From positions 1 to 64,000 of the forward strand of contig CANLXH010000002.1 in NCBI GenBank assembly GCA_947495075.1: DNA of 64,000 nt, written 5' to 3'. Source of the stretch: an uncultured Croceitalea sp. (GTDB lineage: Bacteria; Bacteroidota; Bacteroidia; Flavobacteriales; Flavobacteriaceae). The position numbers and the translations under genes were made by a program. Position 1 is the first letter of the stretch. Each line of letters opens with the position of its first letter. Shown here piece after piece: positions 26,395 through 36,232 of this stretch. Under the pieces are notes generated by a model. The model worked only from the letters and a program-made list of their open reading frames with translations. It was not told the origin of the DNA and made no database searches.

Positions 26395-27294
26395 CTAAAT
26401 AAATTTATCTATTACGTATACTATTTGCATTAATGTAATATAGCTTACACTAGCCAACATTAAACTCCGTGCAGCCTTGTTATCCCTTTTTTCGTATAAT
26501 TTAAAGGCAAAAACAAGCATTGCCATACCCATTAAAAATATGATGATTGCTGCTGGTATAGATAGGCTAAGTCTCCCCGTAAAACCAAAAACTGGCATTA
26601 TTGAGATTACAATCATCCAAATAGTATACAGAATAATTTGTAATGCTGTTCCAGTATCCTTCTTACCTGTGGGCAACATTTTAAACCCTCCTTTTTTATA
26701 ATCATCATCCAACATCCATCCTAAAGCCCAAAAATGCGGGAATTGCCAAAAAAACTGAATCATAAACAGGGTACCAGGTTCTATTCCAAAATCATCTGTA
26801 GCGGCGACCCAACCTAACATAAAAGGTATTGCACCAGGTATTGCACCAACAAAAACAGAAAGTGGTGTTTTTGTCTTTAAAGGTGTATATGCACTTGTGT
26901 ATAAGAAGATCGAAATTGCTCCGAACATCGCTGTTTTTGGACTTAAAACATATAGCGATAGTACGCCTAGTATTGTTAATAGTATAGCGATAGCCATTGC
27001 AGTATTAACAGACATTCTTCCTGCAGGAATTGGTCTATTCTGCGTTCGCTTCATTAAAGCGTCTAAATCTCTTTCTATAACTTGGTTAAAAGCATTGGAT
27101 GCTCCTACCATACAATAACCACCAAAAGCCAGAAGTAGAATTGAATATAAATTGAGTTCATAAGCTCCAAGAAAATATCCTGCTATAGACGAAAAAACAA
27201 CACTTACGGCTAACCTAACCTTGGTGATTTCTTTAAAATCACCAAGAGCTGCAGAAAAACTGTTATTTTTAATGGTTCCCGTGACGGATTTCAT
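26395..27294 (-). CDS. ctaB: Heme O synthase (protoheme IX farnesyltransferase)
   Basis: A 299-residue UbiA-family membrane enzyme that adds farnesyl to heme B to give heme O, the precursor of heme A in aa3 oxidase. It has the first Asp-rich prenyl-diphosphate site in NQVIERDLDALMKRTQNRPI and the second near DDDYKKGGFKMLP, with about eight or nine helices. It is the first gene of the oxidase locus, with a Bacteroidetes-type promoter directly in front. Length and motifs are typical. Confidence 0.94.
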   Translation of the reverse strand: MKSVTGTIKNNSFSAALGDFKEITKVRLAVSVVFSSIAGYFLGAYELNLYSILLLAFGGYCMVGASNAFNQVIERDLDALMKRTQNRPIPAGRMSVNTAMAIAILLTILGVLSLYVLSPKTAMFGAISIFLYTSAYTPLKTKTPLSVFVGAIPGAIPFMLGWVAATDDFGIEPGTLFMIQFFWQFPHFWALGWMLDDDYKKGGFKMLPTGKKDTGTALQIILYTIWMIVISIMPVFGFTGRLSLSIPAAIIIFLMGMAMLVFAFKLYEKRDNKAARSLMLASVSYITLMQIVYVIDKFI

Positions 27295-27314
27295 TCACAA
27301 AAGCTATTGGGGCG

Positions 27315-27345
27315 CAAAGATACTGCCGAGTATGTTCTTTTGCAA
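27315..27345 (-). promoter_or_regulatory. Bacteroidetes-type promoter for the ctaB operon
   Basis: On the minus strand TTG (complement of 27343-27345), a 20-base spacer and TATCTTTG (complement of 27315-27322), a full match to TAnnTTTG, lie about 20 bases before the ctaB ATG. The tonB terminator sits just upstream, so this would be a fresh start of transcription. Confidence 0.5.
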
Positions 27346-27369
27346 CGAATTAGCTCGGTTTATGGTAAT

Positions 27370-27395
27370 AAAAAAAGGCTCGGAAAACCGAGCCT
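27370..27395 (-). terminator. Rho-independent terminator after tonB
   Basis: An 8-bp perfect stem (27376-27383 with 27388-27395, aggctcgg/ccgagcct) with an AAAA loop is followed on the minus strand by a T tract (complement of 27370-27376). It lies 30 bases beyond the tonB stop. Confidence 0.85.
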
Positions 27396-27424
27396 ATTAT
27401 TTTATCTGTTGGAAGCGTATTTGC

Positions 27425-28129
27425 CTACTGTAATTTGAAATTGATAGGAATACTAAAAGGAACCTTAACAGCTCTGCCTCTTTGCTTTCCTGGTGTCATT
27501 TTAGGAAGTTTCTTAATAATACGTAAAGCTTCTGCTTCTAAATTCTTATCAGGACCACGCATTCTTATATTTCCAATGCTTCCATCTTTCTGAATAACAA
27601 AAACTACACTTACACGACCTTGAACACCCATTTCTTGAGCAATCTCTGGATAACGGAAGTTTTTGCGTATATGCTTGTTCATTTGCTCTTGAAAACATGC
27701 TTTCTTATTACTCGCTTTTTCACAACCAGGAAAAACAGGAACATCTTCAATTACCGCAAAAGGAACAGAAATATCTTCATCTACTTCTTCTATTTCTACA
27801 TCCTCAACTTCCATAACCTCTTCTTCTTGGCTCGTTTCTGTAGATTCGATTACCGTTTCTTCAACCTCTTCTTCATCTTCTACAACTTCGATAACTTCTG
27901 GTGCAGCCGGTGGCGGTGGCGGTGGTGGAGTTTTAATTTGTTCCGTCATTGGCACTTCTTCATCTAACTGATCTTCTACATTAAGGCTAATATCATAACC
28001 TCCATCATCATCATAGTTCTTATATTCTAAGGCTCCATAAACCAACAACATTACAGCAGCAAGCCCTATTACAAAATAGAGACTACTATTTCTACCTACA
28101 TCAGCTTTAGGATTCTTTTTTGGTTCCAT
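27425..28129 (-). CDS. Energy transducer TonB
   Basis: A 234-residue protein with a short cytoplasmic N-terminus, one membrane helix (about residues 17-34), a proline run (KTPPPPPPPAAPE) and a long acidic Glu/Val-rich periplasmic spacer (about 80-125). The C-terminal TonB domain (about 160-234) contains YPEIAQEMGVQGRVSVVFVIQ and ends in VPFSIPINFKLQ. It passes proton-motive energy from ExbB/ExbD to outer membrane SusC/TonB-dependent receptors. No exbBD genes are in this window. It is the last gene before a strong terminator. Confidence 0.93.
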   Translation of the reverse strand: MEPKKNPKADVGRNSSLYFVIGLAAVMLLVYGALEYKNYDDDGGYDISLNVEDQLDEEVPMTEQIKTPPPPPPPAAPEVIEVVEDEEEVEETVIESTETSQEEEVMEVEDVEIEEVDEDISVPFAVIEDVPVFPGCEKASNKKACFQEQMNKHIRKNFRYPEIAQEMGVQGRVSVVFVIQKDGSIGNIRMRGPDKNLEAEALRIIKKLPKMTPGKQRGRAVKVPFSIPINFKLQ

Positions 28130-28204
28130 ATTCTTTGATTTTAGTGTTTGCTAATTTAATTATTAATTCGATATAATGACAATTATAATGAGTCATTTTA
28201 ACTT

Positions 28205-28588
28205 TCAAGTGAGTGAAAAGTACTTTTTGATGAGTAAACCGCCAAAAATTGCACCAACTGTATTTGCCAAAATATCCAAAATTTCTGCAGCTCTATCATA
28301 TGGCATAATATGTTGTAACGCTTCAATTACCATACCATATAAGATTGCAACAACAAGAATCCTAAGTACTATTTTGTTTATTTTTAAAGGTTTTTTTGTT
28401 TTTTCCTTTAAGAACAAAGTACCTAAAACAACAAAGACACAATAGAAAATAAAATGTGTTATTTTATCAATATGCGGAATTCTTATTCCAATCCCATTAT
28501 CTATCCCATGAAAAGAAAATAAGCTGAGTAATGTTATTAACACTACCCAGCTTATAAAGAAAATTGTATATAAATGCTTTTTAAGCAC
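28205..28588 (-). CDS. VanZ-family small membrane protein (GTG start)
   Basis: A 127-residue membrane protein with four helices and the VanZ pattern: [16 protein letters not shown], a Gly-rich helix with [30 protein letters not shown], and a short basic tail. The family's role is unclear; VanZ itself confers low-level teicoplanin resistance. The only suitable start is GTG at 28588, which overlaps the end of gcvH by 8 bases; no ATG occurs before the middle of the protein. It lies between gcvH and tonB in a conserved flavobacterial gene order. Confidence 0.82.
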   Translation of the reverse strand: MLKKHLYTIFFISWVVLITLLSLFSFHGIDNGIGIRIPHIDKITHFIFYCVFVVLGTLFLKEKTKKPLKINKIVLRILVVAILYGMVIEALQHIMPYDRAAEILDILANTVGAIFGGLLIKKYFSLT

Positions 28589-28961
28589 TAATTAATTCTT
28601 TGTAATCTACATCACTTAAAAGTTCTTCTATTTGTGAAGAATCATTTAATTTAATCTTAATCATCCAACCTTCGCCATATGGGTCAGAATTTACCTTTTC
28701 TGGTTCATCTTCTAGAGTTTCATTAAATTCTATTATTTCTCCAGAAAGTGGTAAGAATAAATCTGATACTGTTTTTACCGCTTCCACTGTACCAAAAACT
28801 TCATCTTTATCTAAAGTTTCGTCAATAGTTTCTACCTCAACATATACGATATCTCCAAGTTCTCCTTGAGCAAAATCTGTAATTCCGACAGTTGCAACGT
28901 CACCATCAACCTTAATCCATTCGTGGTCTTTTGTGTACTTTAATTCAGAAGGTATATTCAT
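28581..28961 (-). CDS. gcvH: Glycine cleavage system H protein
   Basis: The ATG at 28961 gives a 126-residue protein, [15 protein letters not shown], the usual GcvH start. An upstream in-frame start at 28988 would fall in the promoter. The lipoyl domain carries its attachment lysine, Lys63, in [12 protein letters not shown], and ends [13 protein letters not shown]. GcvH shuttles the aminomethyl group between the P, T and L proteins. No gcvT or gcvP gene is nearby. Its place directly after sprA is a known flavobacterial arrangement. Confidence 0.95.
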   Translation of the reverse strand: MNIPSELKYTKDHEWIKVDGDVATVGITDFAQGELGDIVYVEVETIDETLDKDEVFGTVEAVKTVSDLFLPLSGEIIEFNETLEDEPEKVNSDPYGEGWMIKIKLNDSSQIEELLSDVDYKELISA

Positions 28962-28985
28962 TTGAATGTTATTTTGATATGCAAA

Positions 28986-29017
28986 CAAATGTATGGGAAT
29001 AAATACTAGTTTTCAAA
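28986..29017 (-). promoter_or_regulatory. Bacteroidetes-type promoter for gcvH
   Basis: On the minus strand TTTG (complement of 29014-29017), a 20-base spacer and TACATTTG (complement of 28986-28993) match both consensus elements fully. The predicted start site is about 20 bases before the gcvH ATG at 28961. This suggests that gcvH can be transcribed independently of sprA. Confidence 0.6.
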
Positions 29018-29054
29018 AAAGTTTTATCTAGATTTTCAACTAAAAGACAAAGTC

Positions 29055-32000
29055 TTAATTTCCAAAGTTATAACGCAATGTAAATCCTGTATTTATCGTT
29101 GTCTGAGGGAATGCGGTTGATACTGCAAACTTTGAAAAAGAGTGATCATAAAAGAACAATGCATTTAAGTTTTTACTTAATGCATAATCAGCTGTGAATT
29201 TTATTGACCATAGATTTTGACCTGAAGTAATTTGATTGTTATCAATATCTAAATTTCTAATAATCGTGATATTATCACGTAGTGATAAATCTGCCTTTAA
29301 GTTTAAGTCGCCTTTAAGACGTGTTTTTTGTCCGCCGATATTAGTTACAAATTTTACGTCTTTAAATCTGTAGCCTAAGCCAAGGGTATATTCCTTACCG
29401 TTAATCTCTGTTAATAGATTATTATCAAAACTTAGGGAAAGTGTTCTATCAGTTCTAACTTCCGCTAAAACACTCAAAGAATTCTTCATTTCAAAATCTA
29501 CGCGCATTAAAGGACTAAACTCATCATTTAATACCACATTGTTAATAATGTTTTCTGGCAAGAAGTCCCCATTCTCTGGGTTTATAGCATTATTTTGACG
29601 TTCTAAGTTTGTTTGAAAAGAATTTATACTGTACGCGGAGCGGTAACCATGACTTAATGAGAAACGCTTAAATTTCTTTTTAAAACTCTTAAGCTTCATT
29701 AATCCTGTGTATTTAATATTCCAGTTAGGAATTGGAATATCTCTAAAAGCATCTAAGTTTACTCGATCTACATCTTGTCCCGTATAAGCTGCGAAAAAAG
29801 CAGGCAATAAAACTTCTTGTTGTGTTTTTCCATAACGTTCTGGAAAACCTTCAGCATCAACATTACCAGTATTTTGATTCCTATCAGCAACTAGTCTATT
29901 TGCTACAGTAATTCTATTTGCCTTAAATTCCTCAAAAGTTGCAGAATCGAACTCATCACTTTTACCAAAAGCAGTTCCAATCATTAAAGTTGTAATACTA
30001 AAATTTCCAAAATTGTTCCCAAGTAAATTTTCATATTCCAGATTACCACCTCCTAGGTCATTTACTTGGAAGTTTTCTTGATAATTTGTAGTTAAGCGTC
30101 TATCTGCTGTTAAGTCGATAGTTAAATCTTGAGTAGGCTGTGCGGTTGCCACAATACTTAGTTGTTTGTTTGTATTTTCTAAATATTGGGTATTAAACTC
30201 TGGAAAAGTAGTTAACCAACCATTTCTAGCAGCTTCAAATCGCACATCTCTTTGACTGCCAAAAACAAAACCTAAAGAAGGTCTTCTTGTACCAATAAAA
30301 CCTATAGACTGGGTATAACCCGGAAGTACTTTTCCATTATTCTCACTATAATTTACGTTAATACGTTTAACCATTGTAAGAATGTCTACCAAGGTATTAA
30401 AACCTTTACTTGATTTCTTTTTAGGTTTTTCATCTTTAGCTTTTGAAGATGGATTTCCTGCTTTATCTGTTCTTGCTAGGGGATTAACTCTTGCAGGTGC
30501 AATTTTACCATCTCGCTTTTTTAACCCAATTAAATCATAGAATCCCTGCATTTGCATATTCATGATAAGGTTATGCGTATTCGCATTTTGGACTGTATTA
30601 ATATCTTCTCCAGCAACTTCTCTTAAAGCATCGCCTCCTCGTTGCCAATCAAAATTACTAGTATAAGAATATTCAGAATCTATAAAACTTAAAAACGGAA
30701 TCTTGTCCAGAGGCAATTTGTAATTTACCTGCATCTGCTGCGAATGCCTATTAGGTTCTCCAATATCAAAAAAACCATCCCATAAATCCAAATCTTGATT
30801 AATACCAGAATCTGGGTCTTCATCAATATTAAAATAATTACGCACAATGTTATTGTTAGATGCAGTAAGATTTACGCGTAATGATTTTGTTAAGCTATAG
30901 TTTAGAGCATATTGCCAATTAAAAAGGTAATTACGTTGTTGTAATAAAGGTAAATCTAATGCGTCTACCCCAGGTTCCAAAACATCTCTAAAACGTTGTT
31001 GATTAAAAGATCTATTATAGTTTGCGTTTACGGAAACACTTGTAGGTAATAAATTAAGGTTTAATTCTTTTAACCACTGCCAGTATTTACCCGTAAATAG
31101 CGAATCTTTTTTAGCAAAAGGTGCAACTGGCGCTGGTTTAAAATTATGGTTATATACAAAACCTGTGGTTACGTTCCGATCCTGTAAATCAGCGATTTCG
31201 AAATCCCTATGATCTGTCTCATTATAGGAATAATTAAAAGTGAAATTTTCAATATCGTAAAAATTCTCTTCTGCTTCTTCTCCTCTATTTTTTCTTACAC
31301 CAATTAAATTTATACTAGTTCTCTTAGTATAATCTTCAGCCTGTTCTTGTATAGTTTCTGCGTCTTCTGGTGTTTGGGCTGCAGCAATTCTATCATCTAA
31401 TTTTAAATCGTCATAAACTGGATCAAACTCGGGAGTAATTATCGTTTCTGATATTCCATAATTAAATGGTATTTGCAGCCCCCATTTCTTAGGAAATAAT
31501 TGTCCAACATTAACATTTGTAACCACATCATAAGAAATAGCGTCTTCTCTTGCTCTTTCATTTGGCATTTGATCTATAGATCCAAAACCAGAGGTACTTG
31601 TGCTACCAGTTGCCGTAACGTTTGCAAAATCTGCCATGTTTGCATCAATAGCAGCTACCGCTGCCCAACCTCCATTATTATCTAAACCTGCCAAACGTAA
31701 TTCATTAAACCACACTTCTCCTCTCGCTGGTAAGTCATCATCATTTTTAATACCAATCATCATGCTGCGAATACTACCTAAAGAAGGGTTCCCTTTTATT
31801 CCAATTCGGTTTCTTCCTAAAGTTCTAGGAGCAAATTCGTTTACTGGAATTACTTCCCCATCCACAACTTCATAATAATTAATATCATTCAAAGTTTGCT
31901 CCGCTATACCTAGCGATTTTACTTTGTTTAAATCTGAAAGTGCAATATCTAGTTCATTAACATCTGGCCAGACTGCTTCTGCAGTTCCAGAGCCAAATGG

Positions 32001-35000
32001 AGTAAATTGTAATGGTAGTTCTATTTGATAGAAATTTTCTGAAAAATCTGTCCCTATTCTTAAAAAGCCAACTAATGGTGTATCATCATTGGAATAGTCA
32101 CTATCAATAATTTTTTCTGCATGCATGAACATTTTAATACGTTCGTACTGGCGCACATCTATATTTACATTTTTGAAAACTCCTCTAGAATCTTGTGATT
32201 CTAAATTTTCAACTACAAAAGACAAAGATTGTTCGTTTTGGTTGATAATGGTATTGTTGTTATTTAATTGCTCTCGTATTACATCTGGCGGTAGAACATA
32301 TGGGATTGGCGTTCTTTGTTCGTTTTCTTCAATATTAACAGCATTAACATCGGTAATAGTACCATCATCCTCAGGAATATCATCAACTCCAGGTTGTAAA
32401 GTATTCGTATAACTTCTCCAATCTCCTCGTACTAAATCTAATGTTGCAAAACGCAATACTACATCGTCTGTAAAGCCAGTTAAATACATTCGCATAAAAC
32501 TAATAGAACGAAAATCTGTAATTCCGCCAACAGCATTCGTAAAATCGCTTAGAGGAATTTTATATTGAATCCATCTCCTATTCAACTGAGTTCCATTAGG
32601 CAATTGAGGTGTTACACCTTCTCTTATATCAGTTACATATTGGTCATTAATAGTCGTGTTTGGCCTAATTTGGATACGATACTCATAATAACTGTTTACC
32701 GTATTCATCGTTAAATCGCGATCAATATCCTCTACATCTGGTAAAGTTGTAGAACCTCTATTGGTATTTGTAACCGCAACAGGGGAATTTCCATCTGGGT
32801 TATTAAAGTCTATATATCTTTCCAGAATACTACCCTCTCTATTAAGGTAATATTGAAAATTATCAAGAGCAGGATCTTCTGTCGGACCATTATAAATAGC
32901 CGCTTCCTCCGCATTTGCCAATCCATCATAGCCAAGATCCTGAAGACTACGATTAGTCTCGTCCGCATCAAAAGCATAGACCAAAGATTGCGTTGCAGGC
33001 ACCTCACCCCAAGAAGTTGGAGCAACCAAATCATTACTATCTACTCCTGGCAATCCATTTTCATATTGTTTTTTACCATCCTTTAATATATCCTCAGAAA
33101 TATTACCAAGATTAAGGACCAATTCACCAGAATTTGCACCTGACGTAACTCCATCTACATAAGGATCTAACACCCAGAACTGTACAAATTCTACATTGGA
33201 TTGCTCAAAATTGGTACTGCTCAATGAACGCATAAGACCTCCCCATTTCTCATTAGGTAATTCAGAATTAAAATCCGTATTCGCATTATAGGGTCCTTTT
33301 TGATTTGGATAATATGCGATATCTAAAGTTCCTTGAACCGTAGTTTGCCCTTGAGCAATATTTACCTGAGGGAAAACCTCATCAATAAATACTCTACGCG
33401 TTGGATTCAATGAAATGTCATTATCACTAACTCCTGCTGGTCGCTGATTAGTGTAGAATATAGGGTCGATAGTATACCATGCCATTTTAGCCCTACCAAA
33501 ACCATTTATTAAGTTATTAGGATCCTCTGGAGAACTACCTACCAATTGATTTCCCGGTAAGAATTCTAATGGTGGACTAGCTAATGACCAACCTAATGAA
33601 GAACGTATGTCTATAAGTGCTTGCGCCCCTTCAAAGTCATCTAAATATGTAGTTGTTTCTCCTTGAAAATCTGCATTTTTAGGGGAATTTGGTTGTAAGA
33701 CTGCTACTTCACCTCTAATTGATATATTCGAAGCAACATCGGTATCAATATTTGGCAGTTTATTTGCTAGTCGTGTTAAAAAAGGAACTTCTGTACTAAA
33801 ATTACCATTTAGTCCAAAAACGGTGTTGTTTACTGGCTCTACTCCAAAATTAGATTTTTGAGTTAGTGGGCGTTCATTTAAATTGAGTAAAGTTCCTCCT
33901 AAAACAAAGTTTTCGTTAAACTTATGTTCTACATTAATACCCGTAAATCTTCTGGTTTGCTGCCCAAATACAGCATTATTTTCTACAGATATATTAATAG
34001 GAGTATTTGAAGCTTCTAAGCTTGGGTCTAAAAGTTGTACTGTTCCTGCTTGATAATTTACCGTATAATCTATCCCTTCTTGTAATTGGCGACCACCGGC
34101 CGTGACTCTTACAGAACCTCTAGGGACATTAAATGCACCTATGGGAATTCCATTATTTCCTTGTGATTTATACCTTCCCTTAAGTTGAAAACGATTCTTT
34201 TCTGCGTCTTGGAGCGAAGCTGCTTTAGTTTTTGCATACATATTACGAAATACATAGCGTTGCTGATTCGCATTATATCCTTGATCATTTTCAACATCAT
34301 AAGTACCGCCTCCTAATATATCAAATAAGAATTCTCCAAAAGGTTCTACTTTAGTGAAAATAATACGACCACTTTGTGTATCTACCGTAATGCCCGGGAC
34401 ATAATCAAAGAAACCATCTCCTCCAGCTTGTACATCGTTATAAATATTTAATCGATCTAAATTAAAAACATCAAGTAAAATTCTTTCTTCTAAAGGTCTA
34501 CCAGCATTAGAAGCCGAAGCTGGAAACGGTTCCACCGGAGTAATATAATTTCGCGGTGTTGGGTCAGAATATAAAATGTTAAGTTTAAAATCTTCTTGAC
34601 TCAATTGAAAAGCACCAGTAGCATAGATGTTTTTCATCATCAAATCCCAAATTGGATCATCGACGTTGGTAATATTACTTTTCAGTAATTTTAATATTAA
34701 TGTATTGTTTTCAATTATTGGATTAACTCCCCCAGAAACAGTTGTTGCATCTACTCCACCATTTGCAAATTCACCTACCTGAAATACCTGCCCATTAAAT
34801 GTATACTGAAAAGCAACTCCTAAAACCTCATCGTTGCTTAACCGTTGGTTTAATGATACATATCCTAATTGTTGATCAAACTGATAATCTCTACCTTGTT
34901 CTAACTTTCGTGCATTTTCTAAAATAGCATAATCAAAACCTTGATTTACCACATAACCTGGAACATTAAAACCTGCATCTACGGTTGCAATATCTCTGAT

Positions 35001-36227
35001 TGAGTTATTCAAAGCTCCTCCAGCACCAATTAAGTCTGGATCAAAATCATTGGCATTATTCTGTGGAAGTCCATTAGTACTAGCTGCATTAAAGAAACCT
35101 GCAGGAGCTCCACCTTGCCTTCCTATTCTTGTTTGTTCGGATATCGCCTCACCTAAATCTTGGATAGCAACTACATTTCTTACATTTAATGTTTGTTGAT
35201 TTCTATTAGTTACCCAAACTTCAAGCCTAGTAATCTGTACTTGACTTTGAATAAACGGATAGTTTGTAAGTGCATTATCATAATTATCGCGGAAATACTG
35301 TGCTAAGAAAAAGTGTTTATCCTCATCATAATCAAGAGCGGTTAGTGCAAACTCATTTAGTGTTCCTCCTCCTTGTGCCACAACGGTATTGTTCTGCGAA
35401 CGTTGTTCAGAAAATACAGCAGTTACTGTAGTTCTACCAAACTGTAATTGTGTTTTTACACCAAATAAACTTTGAGCACCTGTAATTAGAGAACTATTTA
35501 GCGGCATATTTACATTACCAATCTCTATTTTTTGAAGAATATCATCCTCAGTAGGTGTATAATCTAGTTTTACCAGGTTTTGAAAATCAAAAGTTGCTTC
35601 AGTATCATAGTTGGCAGTTACCTGCAAGCGTTCACCAACCTTACCGAGCATACTTAGACTAATACGTTGGTCAAAATCAAAAGAAGGGTTTACCCTATTT
35701 CTAGGCGATAGTGCTGGGTTATCATTTTTTTGGATAATAAAGCCTAAATCCATTGCTACAGAACCTTGCGGTATTACTTCAATAGTATTACCTCCAAATA
35801 TGGATTCAAAAAAACTGCTATTTACATAGAAATTAGGCAACAAGTTTTTACGAGCTTCTTCAGAGCCTTCCTTTCTTCCAGTAAAAGCATCTATTTTTTC
35901 CTTGAAATAAGATTTCATTGACTCTTTCTTAACCAAAGCAAAATACTGTTCTGGGGTAAGAAATAGTGGATAATTTATATTGAAATCGCCAACCGTTTCC
36001 ACGTATACATAACGGTCTATTTTTGCATCATAAATATATTTTGATACAATACTTTCAGGGTTTTCTAAGAGAAGTTTACCAATGTCAAATCCTGTTTTAA
36101 CAGAATCTGCTGGCTGTTCATTTGTATCTTGAGCGGTTGCAAAATTAACAACACCAAAAAATACAATACAAAAGAAAAAATGCTTAAATCTATTGGATTT
36201 AAGAAATGATTTTACCCCTATCTTCAA
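29055..36227 (-). CDS. sprA: Type IX secretion translocon SprA (TTG start)
   Basis: A 2390-residue protein. Residues 1-33 are a signal peptide (ending in FATAQ) with a basic start. The SprA N-terminal region and many beta strands follow, through to the C-terminal strand FTLRYNFGN. In Flavobacterium johnsoniae SprA forms a very large 36-strand outer membrane barrel, the exit channel of the type IX system, needed for gliding and secretion of adhesins and enzymes. The frame has no ATG before residue 100. The signal peptide begins at TTG (36227-36225), six bases after the ruvA stop codon, so TTG is the probable start. Gene order ruvA-sprA-gcvH is typical. Confidence 0.95.
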   Translation of the reverse strand: MKIGVKSFLKSNRFKHFFFCIVFFGVVNFATAQDTNEQPADSVKTGFDIGKLLLENPESIVSKYIYDAKIDRYVYVETVGDFNINYPLFLTPEQYFALVKKESMKSYFKEKIDAFTGRKEGSEEARKNLLPNFYVNSSFFESIFGGNTIEVIPQGSVAMDLGFIIQKNDNPALSPRNRVNPSFDFDQRISLSMLGKVGERLQVTANYDTEATFDFQNLVKLDYTPTEDDILQKIEIGNVNMPLNSSLITGAQSLFGVKTQLQFGRTTVTAVFSEQRSQNNTVVAQGGGTLNEFALTALDYDEDKHFFLAQYFRDNYDNALTNYPFIQSQVQITRLEVWVTNRNQQTLNVRNVVAIQDLGEAISEQTRIGRQGGAPAGFFNAASTNGLPQNNANDFDPDLIGAGGALNNSIRDIATVDAGFNVPGYVVNQGFDYAILENARKLEQGRDYQFDQQLGYVSLNQRLSNDEVLGVAFQYTFNGQVFQVGEFANGGVDATTVSGGVNPIIENNTLILKLLKSNITNVDDPIWDLMMKNIYATGAFQLSQEDFKLNILYSDPTPRNYITPVEPFPASASNAGRPLEERILLDVFNLDRLNIYNDVQAGGDGFFDYVPGITVDTQSGRIIFTKVEPFGEFLFDILGGGTYDVENDQGYNANQQRYVFRNMYAKTKAASLQDAEKNRFQLKGRYKSQGNNGIPIGAFNVPRGSVRVTAGGRQLQEGIDYTVNYQAGTVQLLDPSLEASNTPINISVENNAVFGQQTRRFTGINVEHKFNENFVLGGTLLNLNERPLTQKSNFGVEPVNNTVFGLNGNFSTEVPFLTRLANKLPNIDTDVASNISIRGEVAVLQPNSPKNADFQGETTTYLDDFEGAQALIDIRSSLGWSLASPPLEFLPGNQLVGSSPEDPNNLINGFGRAKMAWYTIDPIFYTNQRPAGVSDNDISLNPTRRVFIDEVFPQVNIAQGQTTVQGTLDIAYYPNQKGPYNANTDFNSELPNEKWGGLMRSLSSTNFEQSNVEFVQFWVLDPYVDGVTSGANSGELVLNLGNISEDILKDGKKQYENGLPGVDSNDLVAPTSWGEVPATQSLVYAFDADETNRSLQDLGYDGLANAEEAAIYNGPTEDPALDNFQYYLNREGSILERYIDFNNPDGNSPVAVTNTNRGSTTLPDVEDIDRDLTMNTVNSYYEYRIQIRPNTTINDQYVTDIREGVTPQLPNGTQLNRRWIQYKIPLSDFTNAVGGITDFRSISFMRMYLTGFTDDVVLRFATLDLVRGDWRSYTNTLQPGVDDIPEDDGTITDVNAVNIEENEQRTPIPYVLPPDVIREQLNNNNTIINQNEQSLSFVVENLESQDSRGVFKNVNIDVRQYERIKMFMHAEKIIDSDYSNDDTPLVGFLRIGTDFSENFYQIELPLQFTPFGSGTAEAVWPDVNELDIALSDLNKVKSLGIAEQTLNDINYYEVVDGEVIPVNEFAPRTLGRNRIGIKGNPSLGSIRSMMIGIKNDDDLPARGEVWFNELRLAGLDNNGGWAAVAAIDANMADFANVTATGSTSTSGFGSIDQMPNERAREDAISYDVVTNVNVGQLFPKKWGLQIPFNYGISETIITPEFDPVYDDLKLDDRIAAAQTPEDAETIQEQAEDYTKRTSINLIGVRKNRGEEAEENFYDIENFTFNYSYNETDHRDFEIADLQDRNVTTGFVYNHNFKPAPVAPFAKKDSLFTGKYWQWLKELNLNLLPTSVSVNANYNRSFNQQRFRDVLEPGVDALDLPLLQQRNYLFNWQYALNYSLTKSLRVNLTASNNNIVRNYFNIDEDPDSGINQDLDLWDGFFDIGEPNRHSQQMQVNYKLPLDKIPFLSFIDSEYSYTSNFDWQRGGDALREVAGEDINTVQNANTHNLIMNMQMQGFYDLIGLKKRDGKIAPARVNPLARTDKAGNPSSKAKDEKPKKKSSKGFNTLVDILTMVKRINVNYSENNGKVLPGYTQSIGFIGTRRPSLGFVFGSQRDVRFEAARNGWLTTFPEFNTQYLENTNKQLSIVATAQPTQDLTIDLTADRRLTTNYQENFQVNDLGGGNLEYENLLGNNFGNFSITTLMIGTAFGKSDEFDSATFEEFKANRITVANRLVADRNQNTGNVDAEGFPERYGKTQQEVLLPAFFAAYTGQDVDRVNLDAFRDIPIPNWNIKYTGLMKLKSFKKKFKRFSLSHGYRSAYSINSFQTNLERQNNAINPENGDFLPENIINNVVLNDEFSPLMRVDFEMKNSLSVLAEVRTDRTLSLSFDNNLLTEINGKEYTLGLGYRFKDVKFVTNIGGQKTRLKGDLNLKADLSLRDNITIIRNLDIDNNQITSGQNLWSIKFTADYALSKNLNALFFYDHSFSKFAVSTAFPQTTINTGFTLRYNFGN

Positions 36228-36232
36228 ACTAC

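Noticed and set aside
27620..27967. Trp/Arg/Asn-rich open frame on the plus strand opposite tonB
   Set aside because: It is the reverse complement of the proline and acidic run of TonB; the composition is a by-product and there is no start context or relative.
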